Assembly (NCBI GenBank): GCA_034659075.1
Contig: JAYEGM010000082.1
Span: forward strand, 1-43,261
Reading direction: 5' to 3'
DNA: 43,261 nucleotides
DNA from: BMS3Bbin11 sp034659075
GTDB taxonomy: Bacteria > Pseudomonadota > Gammaproteobacteria > BMS3Bbin11
Shown: positions 9,353-17,969 of the stretch, in pieces
Position numbering within the stretch: the stretch's first letter is position 1
Layout of the letters: each line of letters starts with the position of its first letter
Notes under the pieces: generated by a model
The model's database searches: none
Told to the model about the DNA's origin: nothing
The model's input: the letters and a program-made list of their open reading frames with translations, nothing else
Position numbers and translations under genes: made by a program

Positions 9353-9995
9353 GTGTTCTTTTACAGATAACCAGATGCCGCTGCTCTGCTAGACCCGGTA
9401 CATTTAATTTAATTACATTTTCAATCCTGAAGCCTGCTGCTATTGTCTCTGACTCTTCACCTGGCCATTGTCCTTTCATAGCAAGCAGCCGTCCGTCATC
9501 TTCAAGCAAATGCCCTGAACAGGCGATATATGACGATAAGCGGCTAAATGCGCGGCTGAGCAGACTATCAAATTTCTCATCAGGATGAAATTTCTCTGCA
9601 CGCTGCTGTACAATCTTTATATTTTGCAGTTTTAATTGTGCCTGCACCTGTCGCAGAAAGCGACAACGTTTGGCATTACTATCCAGTAATGTTACCTCTA
9701 AATCCGGACAGGCAAGCGCAACAGGAATACCCGGCAGCCCGGCACCTGTACCGATATCGATAATTTTCTTACCTTTCAGATACGGCACTACAGACAAGCT
9801 GTCCAGCAGATGCCGTGTGACAAAATCTTTATCGTTGTTGACCGTCGTCAGGTTGTAGACCCTGTTCCAGCGCTTTAGCAGAGAAAGATAGCCCAGCATG
9901 GAACGCTTATGCTGATCATCAACTTCAATCCCGATTTCTGCTACGCCGTCTGCCAGCAAATTTTTTAAATCTCCTGCCCTAGTGTAGTGTTTCAT
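9345..9995 (-). CDS. rsmG: 16S rRNA (guanine527-N7)-methyltransferase
   Basis: RsmG (GidB) methylates G527 of 16S rRNA using S-adenosylmethionine. 216 aa, usual size. The SAM-binding motif is IGTGAGLPGIPVA (about residues 82-94) with LLDSNAKRCRFL after it, and the SLLSRAFSRL region is present. Gene order mnmG-rsmG-parA-parB is classical for origin-proximal DNA in gammaproteobacteria. Confidence 0.97.
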   Translation of the reverse strand: MKHYTRAGDLKNLLADGVAEIGIEVDDQHKRSMLGYLSLLKRWNRVYNLTTVNNDKDFVTRHLLDSLSVVPYLKGKKIIDIGTGAGLPGIPVALACPDLEVTLLDSNAKRCRFLRQVQAQLKLQNIKIVQQRAEKFHPDEKFDSLLSRAFSRLSSYIACSGHLLEDDGRLLAMKGQWPGEESETIAAGFRIENVIKLNVPGLAEQRHLVICKRTHE

Positions 9996-10011
9996 ATTAT
10001 TTAACGATTAA

Positions 10012-10163
10012 GAGGTCCACAAATGGTTCAAGGCAAGGTGCTGGTCGCACGGCCGCGCAATGACATCCCAACACCGCGGCACCTGTACATCCACCTACCT
10101 CGTAATAGCTTGCTATTGCTGAGATGAGCAACGTAGATATTGTGCTCAAGCTGCCTGTTCATG
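10012..10163. repeat. Degenerate relative of the 166-bp MITE-like element, between rsmG and mnmG
   Basis: The right half of this gap (about 10098-10163) aligns with the right half of the element at 12108-12273: both have C-CG, AATAGCT, GCTATTGC, then AGAT, AACG, CAAG and TTCATGAATA in the same order and near the same spacing. The terminal repeats have decayed and the left half is hard to align. Its TTCATGAATA end overlaps the last codons and stop of mnmG. The pattern is visible by eye; relatedness is an inference. Confidence 0.45.
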
Positions 10164-12039
10164 AATAATTCGAGCTGCTCTTTAGATGAACCAGTAAAAT
10201 AGAAATGGCTGCCGGTGTAATGCCGGATATGCGCGAAGCCTGCCCCAGTGTGGCCGGCTTATGCTCATCCAGCTTCATACTCACTTCGGTAGACAGGCCA
10301 TGGACCTCGTTGTATTCGATACCCGCCGGCAGGCGCATTTCTTCATGCCGCCGATGCTTCTCGACTTCTGCCTGCTGGCGACTGATATAGCCTGCATACT
10401 TGGCCTGAACCTCCACCTGGGCACTGACAGCCTCATCCTCTACAGGGTTTCCCGCAGCGGGCAGTTCCATCAGACGCTGATAATCCATTTCCGGCCGCTT
10501 GAGCAAATCCAGCAGATTCGTTTCATGTACCAGGGACTGCCCTAATACCTTTTCCACAACATCAGGCCTGGTAGTTTCCGGCCTCAGCCAAATGCCTGCC
10601 AGCCGGGCCTGCTCATCGATGACAGCCTGCCGTTTCGTACAGAATTTTTGCCAGCGATAATCATCCACCAACCCTAGTTCGCGGCCTTTTTCTGTCAGTC
10701 GTAAATCGGCATTATCCTCTCGCAGCAGCAGGCGATACTCGGCACGCGAAGTAAACATGCGATAAGGTTCAGAGGTCCCTCGGGTGACCAGGTCATCAAT
10801 CATCACGCCGATGTAGGCTTCATCACGAGCCGGATACCACGGCTCCTCTTTACGCATACTGCGAACAGCATTTATGCCTGCCAGCAGGCCCTGCGCAGCC
10901 GCCTCCTCATAACCGGTAGTACCGTTTATCTGTCCGGCAAAGAACAGGCCGGCGATATATTTAGTTTCCAGCCACGGATAAAGATCACGAGGATCCAGAT
11001 AGTCATACTCGATGGCATAACCCGGGCGAGTTATAAAGGCCTGCTCGAAACCTTTGATAGAACGCACCAGCGCCAACTGTATATCAAATGGCAGACTGGT
11101 CGAAATGCCATTGGGATAGACTTCGTTCAGTTTCAGGCCTTCCGGTTCGACAAAAATCTGATGGCTGTCGCGTTCAGCAAACCGTACCACCTTGTCTTCA
11201 ATAGAGGGGCAATAACGCGGCCCTACGCCTGAAATATCACCACTATACAGAGGCGACCGATGCAGGCCTTCACGAATTAGTTCATGCGTTCTGCTGTTGG
11301 TGTATGTGATATGACAGGGAACCTGAGTCGGGTGCTGGCTTCGGTTGCCGATATAGGAAAAGACGGGCGTGGGTTCATCACCCGGCTGCTCCTGCATAAC
11401 AGAAAAATCAATGCTGGAACGGTCTATGCGCGGCGGTGTGCCTGTTTTTAAACGTTCAATACGGAAAGGCAACTCACGCAGGCGTTTCGCCAGCGCATTC
11501 GATGGCGCATCTCCGGCACGCCCACCTGCCTGGTTCATTTGCCCAATATGGATAACGCCACCGAGAAAAGTGCCGCTGGTGATCACGACACTGGGGGCTC
11601 GAAATGACAGCCCCATACGCGTCACAACACCCACCACACTTTCCTGATCAATGATTAGATCAACCACTTCCTGCTGAAACACTGACAGACCGGGCTGAGA
11701 TTCAACCATCTGCCGGATTGCCGCTTTATACAGCACTCTGTCAGCCTGTGCCCGGGTGGCACGCACGGCCGGCCCCTTTCGGGAATTAAGTATTCTAAAC
11801 TGAATGCCTGCCAGATCAGCAGCATGCGCCATGGCTCCGCCCAGCGCATCGATTTCCTTCACCAGATGGCCCTTGCCGATGCCGCCTATTGCCGGGTTGC
11901 ATGACATCTGGCCGATGGTTTCTATATTATGCGTCAGCAACAGCACACGAGCATCCATACGCGCAGCCGCGAGTGCGGCTTCAGTACCGGCATGGCCGGC
12001 ACCAATTACAATAACATCGAAGGATTCAGGATATAGCAT
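10159..12039 (-). CDS. mnmG: tRNA uridine 5-carboxymethylaminomethyl modification enzyme MnmG
   Basis: MnmG (GidA) works with MnmE to add the cmnm5 group to the wobble uridine of several tRNAs, using FAD, NADH and methylene-THF. 626 aa. The FAD dinucleotide-binding motif GAGHAGTEAALAAARM is at residues 13-28, followed by the conserved SCNPAIGGIGKGHLVKEIDA and the GYEEAAAQGLLAGINA segment. The C-terminus ends HLKSSSNYS, where the last residues and stop fall in the TTCATGAATA end of a decayed repeat, so the original end may have been altered. Confidence 0.98.
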   Translation of the reverse strand: MLYPESFDVIVIGAGHAGTEAALAAARMDARVLLLTHNIETIGQMSCNPAIGGIGKGHLVKEIDALGGAMAHAADLAGIQFRILNSRKGPAVRATRAQADRVLYKAAIRQMVESQPGLSVFQQEVVDLIIDQESVVGVVTRMGLSFRAPSVVITSGTFLGGVIHIGQMNQAGGRAGDAPSNALAKRLRELPFRIERLKTGTPPRIDRSSIDFSVMQEQPGDEPTPVFSYIGNRSQHPTQVPCHITYTNSRTHELIREGLHRSPLYSGDISGVGPRYCPSIEDKVVRFAERDSHQIFVEPEGLKLNEVYPNGISTSLPFDIQLALVRSIKGFEQAFITRPGYAIEYDYLDPRDLYPWLETKYIAGLFFAGQINGTTGYEEAAAQGLLAGINAVRSMRKEEPWYPARDEAYIGVMIDDLVTRGTSEPYRMFTSRAEYRLLLREDNADLRLTEKGRELGLVDDYRWQKFCTKRQAVIDEQARLAGIWLRPETTRPDVVEKVLGQSLVHETNLLDLLKRPEMDYQRLMELPAAGNPVEDEAVSAQVEVQAKYAGYISRQQAEVEKHRRHEEMRLPAGIEYNEVHGLSTEVSMKLDEHKPATLGQASRISGITPAAISILLVHLKSSSNYS

Positions 12040-12068
12040 AACTGACCATTTTCAGAAAAGAACCGGCC

Positions 12069-12074
12069 ATTATA
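12069..12074 (-). promoter_or_regulatory. Possible -10 element of the mnmG promoter
   Basis: A perfect TATAAT on the minus strand lies 30 bp upstream of the mnmG start. The region where a -35 box should be (around 12092-12098) has only a poor match, so this is a candidate, not a firm call. Confidence 0.4.
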
Positions 12075-12107
12075 CACCCCACCGACTGATTACTGAAAAT
12101 CAGCCTG

Positions 12108-12273
12108 TTAAGGGCACCTCTATATATTCAGGAGAATTCAGATTGGGTTCAAAAGCTGCCAGATCAAGGCAAGAAACACACGAAATAGCTAGCTATTGCG
12201 AAGATTCTTAACGCAGAGATGGTGGATTTTGGATTCAAGATGATTTTTCATGAATATATAGAGGTGCCCTTAA
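12108..12273. mobile_element. MITE-like element with perfect 23-bp terminal inverted repeats
   Basis: The two ends, 12108-12130 and 12251-12273, are exact reverse complements over 23 bp; each begins TTAAGGGCACCTCTATATAT. Total length is 166 bp and no ORF of note lies inside. The outermost bases are TTAA on both sides, compatible with a TA or TTAA target duplication. It fills the space between the mnmG promoter region and the FHA gene, ending 7 bp from the FHA stop codon. The family is not named here. Confidence 0.75.
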
Positions 12274-12280
12274 GGGAAAA

Positions 12281-12985
12281 TCAGAGCACAAATTCGATCT
12301 CTACGCCTGCAAGGCTAATTAAATCGCCATTATTCAGCGGCGTAGATTGGGACTTCAGCTCCTGGCCATTGACGGCAGGTGCATTCCCGCTGCCGCTAGC
12401 GCCGGAAATATAGGAGATAAAATAGCCTTTCTTGCGGCGTGAGACTACCACCACCTGGACACCGGGGCGACCCAGCGTCACCATCGCGCGATTAACCTTA
12501 ACCTCTTTACCTGCTGCCGGCCCTGTGCGCACCTTCAGTACAGCTACCCGACTCTCCGGTTCAGGCTCTATGGCCTTGATGGCAGCGGTATCCTCAGCAT
12601 CCTGCATCGCCTTTGCCTGAGATTCTGTTGCGACGTTGCGCGCAATCTTGCCTGGCTTCAGAATCATTGTCTTCTCAAAATCTTCTTCATCTACACCCGG
12701 GCTATTTTGATCTGCGTGGTAGATCAGATTACTATTGCCAACTGTTATTACATCGCCTTCCTGCAACACTGTTTTTTCAGTACGGGTACCATTAATAAAG
12801 GTGCCATTGGTATCACTGAGGTTCTCAAGAAAAGAATCATCGAGTATGCTGATAATAAGTATGTGCCTGCCGCTGACGGCCGGATCGTTTAACACGATAT
12901 CCACACCACGCCGTCTGCCGATAACCATCCGGCTCTGATTTAATTTAAATTCTTTGTCTTCATTTTCCAGATGCAATGTGCCCAT
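12281..12985 (-). CDS. Protein with two FHA domains (second one degenerate)
   Basis: A cytoplasmic phosphothreonine-reading adaptor by family. The first FHA domain spans about residues 18-90 and keeps the usual residues: GRR (23-25), SGRH (38-41) and TNGTFING (59-66). A linker rich in Ala and Glu follows; it contains DFEKTMILKPG, whose Thr106 resembles phosphothreonine sites of FHA proteins acted on by Hanks-type kinases (inference). The second domain (about 149-234) has LGRPG and a VNGQEL turn, but the SxxH element reads SRRK, so it may not bind phosphothreonine. 234 aa, no membrane segment. It is the last gene after the PP2C phosphatase and kinase (about 225 bp gap), which suggests it is a substrate or reader of that kinase. 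Confidence 0.85.
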   Translation of the reverse strand: MGTLHLENEDKEFKLNQSRMVIGRRRGVDIVLNDPAVSGRHILIISILDDSFLENLSDTNGTFINGTRTEKTVLQEGDVITVGNSNLIYHADQNSPGVDEEDFEKTMILKPGKIARNVATESQAKAMQDAEDTAAIKAIEPEPESRVAVLKVRTGPAAGKEVKVNRAMVTLGRPGVQVVVVSRRKKGYFISYISGASGSGNAPAVNGQELKSQSTPLNNGDLISLAGVEIEFVL

Positions 12986-13210
12986 TTATTTTTCCTGCTC
13001 TGCCTTTGATTCGGATCATGATTCAAACATGATCATTACTTTAAGAAATCTATGAACTAGTCGCAATACAATCTTGCTATCCGCTAGCCGGCTACCTGCT
13101 TCGTTCTTCGATTTTTCTCTGATAGTCTGAACAGCAAGTTCATCAATGCGGCACATTCAGCGACTCCAAAATGAGATCCCAGGCTATATCGATCTGCCCA
13201 GGGAGTGCTA

Positions 13211-14023
13211 TCACCCGGTAAATATCTTGTTCAGCCGTTGCGCCCATGACTGGTCCCGAGTCTGACCATCATCCACTCTTACCATAATTACCGTTACATT
13301 ATCCTTACCACCATTCGACAATGCCTTGTTGACCAGCTCTCCGGTACCGTATTCCAGATCAGTGGACGAGCGACGGATAATATTTGCGATGTCCATATCA
13401 TCGACCATATCTGTCAGCCCATCTGAGCAAAGTAAATAAATGTCTCCGGCGTGCGCATCGTAATCATAAAGGTCGACCTCAACTACCGGGTCTATACCCA
13501 AAGCACGGGTGACGATATTTCTCTGCTCCGAAGCCCTGGCCTCTTCCTGTGTATAAAAACCATGATCGACCAATTCTTGAACCACGGTATGATCGGTAGT
13601 CAATAATTCCAGGCGATAATCGCGATAGCGATAGATCCGTGAATCACCGATGTGTGCAATACTCACTTTGCCGTCATGAAACCAGGCAACGGAGACTGTT
13701 GTACCCATGCCCCTGCAATCATGATCGTCATGTGCCGAATCATAAACCTGTTGATTTGCATGATGCAGCGCCCGGTAGAGGATGGCAGACTCTTCGTACT
13801 TCTTCCCCTGCAACTCTATTTTTTCTTCGCCACCCTTCATCTGTATAACAGAATGCACCAATGAGGTAATGGCTATCGCACTGGCTACTTCACCAGCCTT
13901 GTACCCACCCATACCGTCAGCCAGCACTGCCAGCCCCATTTCGGCATCAAAACCGAAATTGTCCTCGTTATGCTCACGCACACAGCCAGTATCTGATTTT
14001 GCTTCAATAACAAGTTTTGCCAT
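13211..14023 (-). CDS. PP2C-family serine/threonine protein phosphatase
   Basis: Metal-dependent (Mn/Mg) phosphatase of the PPM family, expected to reverse the action of the adjacent kinase. All family motifs are present: REHNEDNFGFD near residues 16-26, LADGMGGY at about 34-41, GMGTTVS, HIGDSRIYRYR, TRALG, LLCSDGLTDMV and GGKDNVTVIMVR. No membrane segment. The start chosen (MAKLVIEAKSD) overlaps the kinase stop by one base as TAATG, like atpF-atpH and parA-parB here; a start 10 codons upstream is possible but would lie inside the kinase gene. Confidence 0.95.
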   Translation of the reverse strand: MAKLVIEAKSDTGCVREHNEDNFGFDAEMGLAVLADGMGGYKAGEVASAIAITSLVHSVIQMKGGEEKIELQGKKYEESAILYRALHHANQQVYDSAHDDHDCRGMGTTVSVAWFHDGKVSIAHIGDSRIYRYRDYRLELLTTDHTVVQELVDHGFYTQEEARASEQRNIVTRALGIDPVVEVDLYDYDAHAGDIYLLCSDGLTDMVDDMDIANIIRRSSTDLEYGTGELVNKALSNGGKDNVTVIMVRVDDGQTRDQSWAQRLNKIFTG

Positions 14024-16479
14024 TATTTTTTGCCTGCCATCTTTCTTGCGCATGCCAACAAATCCCGCTCCAGTTTCTTGCCATCCTGGTATCGGTCATC
14101 AGCCTCCTTCTGTAACAACTTGTCCAGAATCACCTTTATACATTCTCCATTTTCCTTCAAGTCCGGCTGCACGGCAAAAAGGTCAGGCGGTGGTTCTTTA
14201 GTAATCTTATACATTAACTGAGTCAGTGAATCTGCTTTATACGGCAGACGTCCAGTCAGAAGCTGGAACATCAACACACCCAGAGAATACAAATCTGTTC
14301 TTCCATCCAGTTTTTTACCACGCAGTTGTTCCGGCGACATGGAAGAGGGGGTGCCGAGCACCATACCGGTTTTCGTCCGCCGTGAATCAGTCAGCCGGGC
14401 AATACCGAAATCCGTTATTTTCAATTGCCCGCTGTCCGGATCATACATGACATTCGCTGCTTTGATGTCGCGGTGCACAATGTCATGGCTGTGTGCATAA
14501 AACAGCGCACCGGCAAGCTTCATGCCTATTTTTACCACTGTCAATGGCGGCAGCATTGTCCCCTTCTTAGTATAGACGCGTAAATCGCTGCCGGTAAGAA
14601 ACTCCATAGCAATATATGCCAGCTCATTATGTTCACCGGCATCATAAATTGTAACAATATGTGGATGATGCAGACGTCCGGCTGCCTCTGCTTCATGAAA
14701 AAAACGTCCCAGTACATTTTCCTGTTCGTCTTCATCAAATTCACGTTTCAGATTTAATGTTTTTATTGCAACAGTGCGATTTATCTTAGGATCAGTACCC
14801 CGATAAACCATACCCATAGCCCCCTTACCTATCTCCTTTTGCACCAGGTAACGACCCAGCGTTCTCTGCTCGCCCGAATCAGAGTCCGTCTCGTTAGCGG
14901 ATTCCAGAGATGTGATGGCGGTATTGATGGCAGGCGTAATTTTACTCTCGTCAATCCTCACCGTATCTTCCATCATCCTTGCTTTTTCCAGCTTGTCCTG
15001 CAACTCATTAAAATGTGGATTAAAGCTTTCCATATACTGATACACTGCGACAGCTCGATCAAAGCGGCCGCTGGCCTCAAAATCCTGCGCCAGATAAAAC
15101 AGCATCACCATAATAGAGTTTTCCAGCGGGCATTTGCGAAAACTTTCAAATGCCGCATCCAGCTCGCCACGTTTCTGTGATGCCAGGCCGACACGTCGAT
15201 GCACTTCACCTGACATAGCCGTTGGTTTTTCTGACTGCTGCAGACCGCCAGCCATTAAGGCGATAACAAGAAACCCCAAAAGCAGTAACAGAATGGGTGG
15301 GTACATGTTCAGCCAGGTGGACGCCTCCAGTAAAAACAGGGTCTGTATTCCGAGCAGCATCAATATCAGTACGGCTGTCACTATAACCCTGGCTTTTAAA
15401 TCCTGAGTGCTTAACCATAGAAGCAATATAGCGACAAGAACAAGCAAAGCAGTCGAGACGATGCTGGCCCAGGCAGAGACAGCAATGACCTTATCATCCA
15501 GCATACTGGCCAACGCTTCAGCTATCATCATCACAGCAGGGACAGAATTATCAGTGGGTGTACTCACCGATTGTGCCAGGCCTTGCGCTGTCACGCCCAG
15601 TAAAACTATCTTCCCACTGAGTGTGCCGGCCGGAACTGCGCCGTGACGGACATCATGATACGAAACAATTTCAACCGTATGCCCGTTCTTAGCAGCGGGG
15701 TAATAATATGGCCAAACCTGAAGTTGCCGATCCGTTAAAATCGTGCTGCCGGCAACACTTAATTTATTGCCAGCCGTAAACTTGACGTCCGAAAGCCGCA
15801 TGTCATTGACACGAAGGTATAGCTGCATAGCAAGAGAGGGGATTAACAAACCATTCACTTCTGTGAATAGAGGGACGCTGCGAATTATTTTAGAAACATC
15901 ATTTTCTACAAAGATGCTGGCATAGCTTTCCGCAGGTCCACTGGCGCTCTCGGGCAACGGATAGGCAGGCCTGGCGGTGTGTAATTTTAATGACTTCTCA
16001 TTTGGTAAACTGTTCTGCAGCAAATAACCGGGTAGAGCCGTCTTTACCCGGTCATTTTCTGATGTGCTGACAAAAGGGATGCCGGCAATTACAAGACCCT
16101 GATTTCGTATGTCTGCCACCAAAGCTGCCAGGTCCTGGCCAAAAACAGGGGGTGATGCCAGCGTATCATTGCTGTTGGCTAGCGAGTTCAGTGATGGCAA
16201 TCCAACGTATGCGATCAGCTCTACGCCGGCAGAAATCAGATTTTCCAGCAGCTGAACATGCGTTTCATTCGGCACAGGGTAGCGGCCTATTTTATCCAGC
16301 GAAAATTCGTCAATCGCCACCACCAGTACATTAGAGGAAGGCGGCTGACCCAGCATACGTATGTTGTCATATAATGCATAGCCTGCATTATCAAGCATAC
16401 CCAACCTGCCCGCCAAATAAATCAGCACCAGCATCACCATGGTAACAAAACCGATACGCGAAAATATCAACGACTTCAT
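14023..16479 (-). CDS. Membrane serine/threonine kinase: CHASE2 sensor, TPR-like linker, kinase domain
   Basis: Hanks-type kinase with an extracytoplasmic sensor. In numbering from a possible GTG at 16491: an N-terminal membrane helix (about 11-29), a CHASE2-type periplasmic domain (with VLVVAIDEFSLDKIGRYP near 55-72, and GKIVLLGVTAQGL), three membrane helices (about 341-360, 369-388, 398-415), a short TPR-like region (about 431-503), then the kinase domain from 545: GKGAMG loop, VAIK (Lys577), HRDIKAAN (Asp675), DFG (694-696), and GTPSSMSPEQ in the activation segment. All catalytic residues are intact. The ATG at 16479 is preferred because a strong AGGAGG lies 13 bp before it; that same site would touch the GTG. 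The upstream gap is 331 bp wide and divergent from the next gene. The signal sensed is unknown. Confidence 0.93.
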   Translation of the reverse strand: MKSLIFSRIGFVTMVMLVLIYLAGRLGMLDNAGYALYDNIRMLGQPPSSNVLVVAIDEFSLDKIGRYPVPNETHVQLLENLISAGVELIAYVGLPSLNSLANSNDTLASPPVFGQDLAALVADIRNQGLVIAGIPFVSTSENDRVKTALPGYLLQNSLPNEKSLKLHTARPAYPLPESASGPAESYASIFVENDVSKIIRSVPLFTEVNGLLIPSLAMQLYLRVNDMRLSDVKFTAGNKLSVAGSTILTDRQLQVWPYYYPAAKNGHTVEIVSYHDVRHGAVPAGTLSGKIVLLGVTAQGLAQSVSTPTDNSVPAVMMIAEALASMLDDKVIAVSAWASIVSTALLVLVAILLLWLSTQDLKARVIVTAVLILMLLGIQTLFLLEASTWLNMYPPILLLLLGFLVIALMAGGLQQSEKPTAMSGEVHRRVGLASQKRGELDAAFESFRKCPLENSIMVMLFYLAQDFEASGRFDRAVAVYQYMESFNPHFNELQDKLEKARMMEDTVRIDESKITPAINTAITSLESANETDSDSGEQRTLGRYLVQKEIGKGAMGMVYRGTDPKINRTVAIKTLNLKREFDEDEQENVLGRFFHEAEAAGRLHHPHIVTIYDAGEHNELAYIAMEFLTGSDLRVYTKKGTMLPPLTVVKIGMKLAGALFYAHSHDIVHRDIKAANVMYDPDSGQLKITDFGIARLTDSRRTKTGMVLGTPSSMSPEQLRGKKLDGRTDLYSLGVLMFQLLTGRLPYKADSLTQLMYKITKEPPPDLFAVQPDLKENGECIKVILDKLLQKEADDRYQDGKKLERDLLACARKMAGKK

Positions 16480-16822
16480 GGTCGCTGCCACTCCTCCTTT
16501 TATAAAGATCAGCCTTTTTCAGGCTGTTCCTGTTTATTTTTTATTCCAGCATTGTGAAAAGCATTGACCATTATTCTAACTGTCATTTTGTATGAAATGG
16601 CTGTCAGACGGAAATTATTATTGGCTATCACCGATACACTCGGATCATCTTCGCATGACCGGCAAAATCCATCAAGATACTGATACCGGCAAATGGCAAC
16701 ATAGCGGCAAGCTTGTTCATGGCAGCAACTGATAGAATAGCGACTATCCCTGACTAGAGGTTCTCCTTCAAGTTATAGACTATTATTTTGCAAATAAATA
16801 GAGGCACATTAAAGTCTCTGCT
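16480..16822. other. Divergent intergenic region, no gene seen
   Basis: This gap separates the kinase (minus) from the small exported protein (plus). I see a 6-bp-stem hairpin at 16510-16526 (CAGCCT/AGGCTG) in the kinase leader, a strong Shine-Dalgarno for the kinase near 16493, and AT-rich stretches on both sides that could hold promoters. No convincing -35/-10 pair and no ORF were found. Confidence 0.5.
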
Positions 16823-17323
16823 ATGCTTAAAAAAAACTCATATCGTCCTGCTCAGACACTTATGCCTTACTTGCTCCGGCCACACAAAAAACTCTTTTTT
16901 CTGCTGGCACTACTAATTTTCTCTGCTTTCTCCCCTGCTGTGCATGCTGAAATCTATCTCAGCACTGTGCTGAAAAATGGATTACCCGTGCCGCAGACCA
17001 CAAATAAATTCAGCTGTACGGAGAAAATTTACGGTGTTGTAGCTGATCAATGGCCCGCAGGCAGCAAGCACCTGATGGAAGCGTACTGGATTGACCCTAA
17101 GGGAAAACAGCGCGAGCACACACGATACAATTTTACGGCACGCGAGGATAAAACACATGCCTGGGCCTGGCTAATTTTACACCCGGCCACACCAGACTTA
17201 CTCGACCGTTTGCTGATGCAGGATAACGATAGTCTTCGTGAATTCAACGGCCAATGGCAAGTTGATTTTTATATCGATGGAAAATCCATTGGCAAATTGA
17301 CCTTTCAATTAATCTGTGGATAA
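16823..17323 (+). CDS. Small exported protein of unknown function
   Basis: I do not recognise the family. 166 aa. The N-terminus has a basic start and a hydrophobic stretch (LFFLLALLIFSAF) ending in SPAVHAEI, a good Sec signal peptide with cleavage after AHA-type VHA at about residue 42. The mature part is about 124 aa, rich in Trp and charged residues, with only two Cys (in KFSCTEK and at the C-terminal LICG), which could pair in the periplasm. The signal peptide is long; an internal Met14 would make it more ordinary. It sits between a divergently transcribed kinase and a lipoprotein gene 75 bp downstream. Its stop region happens to contain TGTGGATAA, a DnaA-box sequence, probably by chance. 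Confidence 0.75.
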   Translation: MLKKNSYRPAQTLMPYLLRPHKKLFFLLALLIFSAFSPAVHAEIYLSTVLKNGLPVPQTTNKFSCTEKIYGVVADQWPAGSKHLMEAYWIDPKGKQREHTRYNFTAREDKTHAWAWLILHPATPDLLDRLLMQDNDSLREFNGQWQVDFYIDGKSIGKLTFQLICG

Positions 17324-17398
17324 ATCACATACTTGTTAAATAACCTATACTAAATCTATAGAACGTTCTCATTACTTATCAGGAAACACATCCAAAAA

Positions 17399-17938
17399 AT
17401 GAAAATCATTACACAGCAAAATACCTGTATCGCCATCCTGCTCAGCCTGCTTATGGTATTTTCCGGATGCAACAGCAGCAACAATGAGACGTCTACGGGT
17501 GGCGGAACTACTGTTGCAACACCATCCACAAGCGACGACTCCGGGTCGACCGTAAATCCTGCGCCATCATCTTCGCTTGCCGGGACATACACTGGCACAG
17601 CCACTGCTACAGCATCCGCGCTGGGACTAACAGAGTCAGAAACTGTTCCCGTTACTATTATTATTGACCAGAATGGCCGTATGACAGTACAAAGCGAATC
17701 CGATATTTTCCCTGATGTCATCACACTGACAGGAAACACATTCAGCTATAGCCAGACTTTTAATAATGAGGATTTCGGTTCCGTGAAATGCAGTGGAACA
17801 CTCTCATTACAGGGTTCCATCAATAATAATGGCCTATTGACCGCCAGCCTCAGCTCGCAGTCGGCAACCTGCAACAGCAATGGCATAGATATACCCGGAA
17901 TAGTAAGCGGCACCTTGACGGCAACAAAGCAGGGATAA
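17399..17938 (+). CDS. Putative lipoprotein of unknown function
   Basis: 179 aa. A type II signal peptide ends in the lipobox VFSGC at residues 20-24, so the mature protein should be lipid-anchored. Then comes a Ser/Thr/Gly-rich low-complexity linker (about residues 25-60) and a compact domain of alternating hydrophobic residues with SLAGTYTGTATAT, likely beta-rich, and two further Cys (CSGTLS, ATCNS). Asp follows neither Cys+1 nor Cys+2 (Asn, Ser follow), so outer-membrane sorting is expected. No family recognised. A small intergenic gap precedes the cation transporter gene. Confidence 0.8.
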   Translation: MKIITQQNTCIAILLSLLMVFSGCNSSNNETSTGGGTTVATPSTSDDSGSTVNPAPSSSLAGTYTGTATATASALGLTESETVPVTIIIDQNGRMTVQSESDIFPDVITLTGNTFSYSQTFNNEDFGSVKCSGTLSLQGSINNNGLLTASLSSQSATCNSNGIDIPGIVSGTLTATKQG

Positions 17939-17969
17939 GTTCGATCTAAGGGCCTGCTGTTAGAACACA

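Noticed and set aside
7568..10158. parS site near parAB
   Set aside because: I looked for the palindrome TGTTTCACGTGAAACA or near forms and saw none in the parAB gaps.
13014..13034. Operator-like inverted repeat GATCATG/CATGATC upstream of the FHA gene
   Set aside because: Arms are only 7 bp and no promoter elements could be placed around it; too weak to call.
12281..16479. Type VI secretion cluster
   Set aside because: Kinase, phosphatase and FHA genes occur in such clusters, but none of the structural T6SS genes is in the window.
17316..17326. DnaA box TGTGGATAA as sign of a replication origin
   Set aside because: It is a single site formed by the last codons and stop of a gene; no cluster of boxes or AT-rich unwinding region is seen, and dnaA is not in the window.
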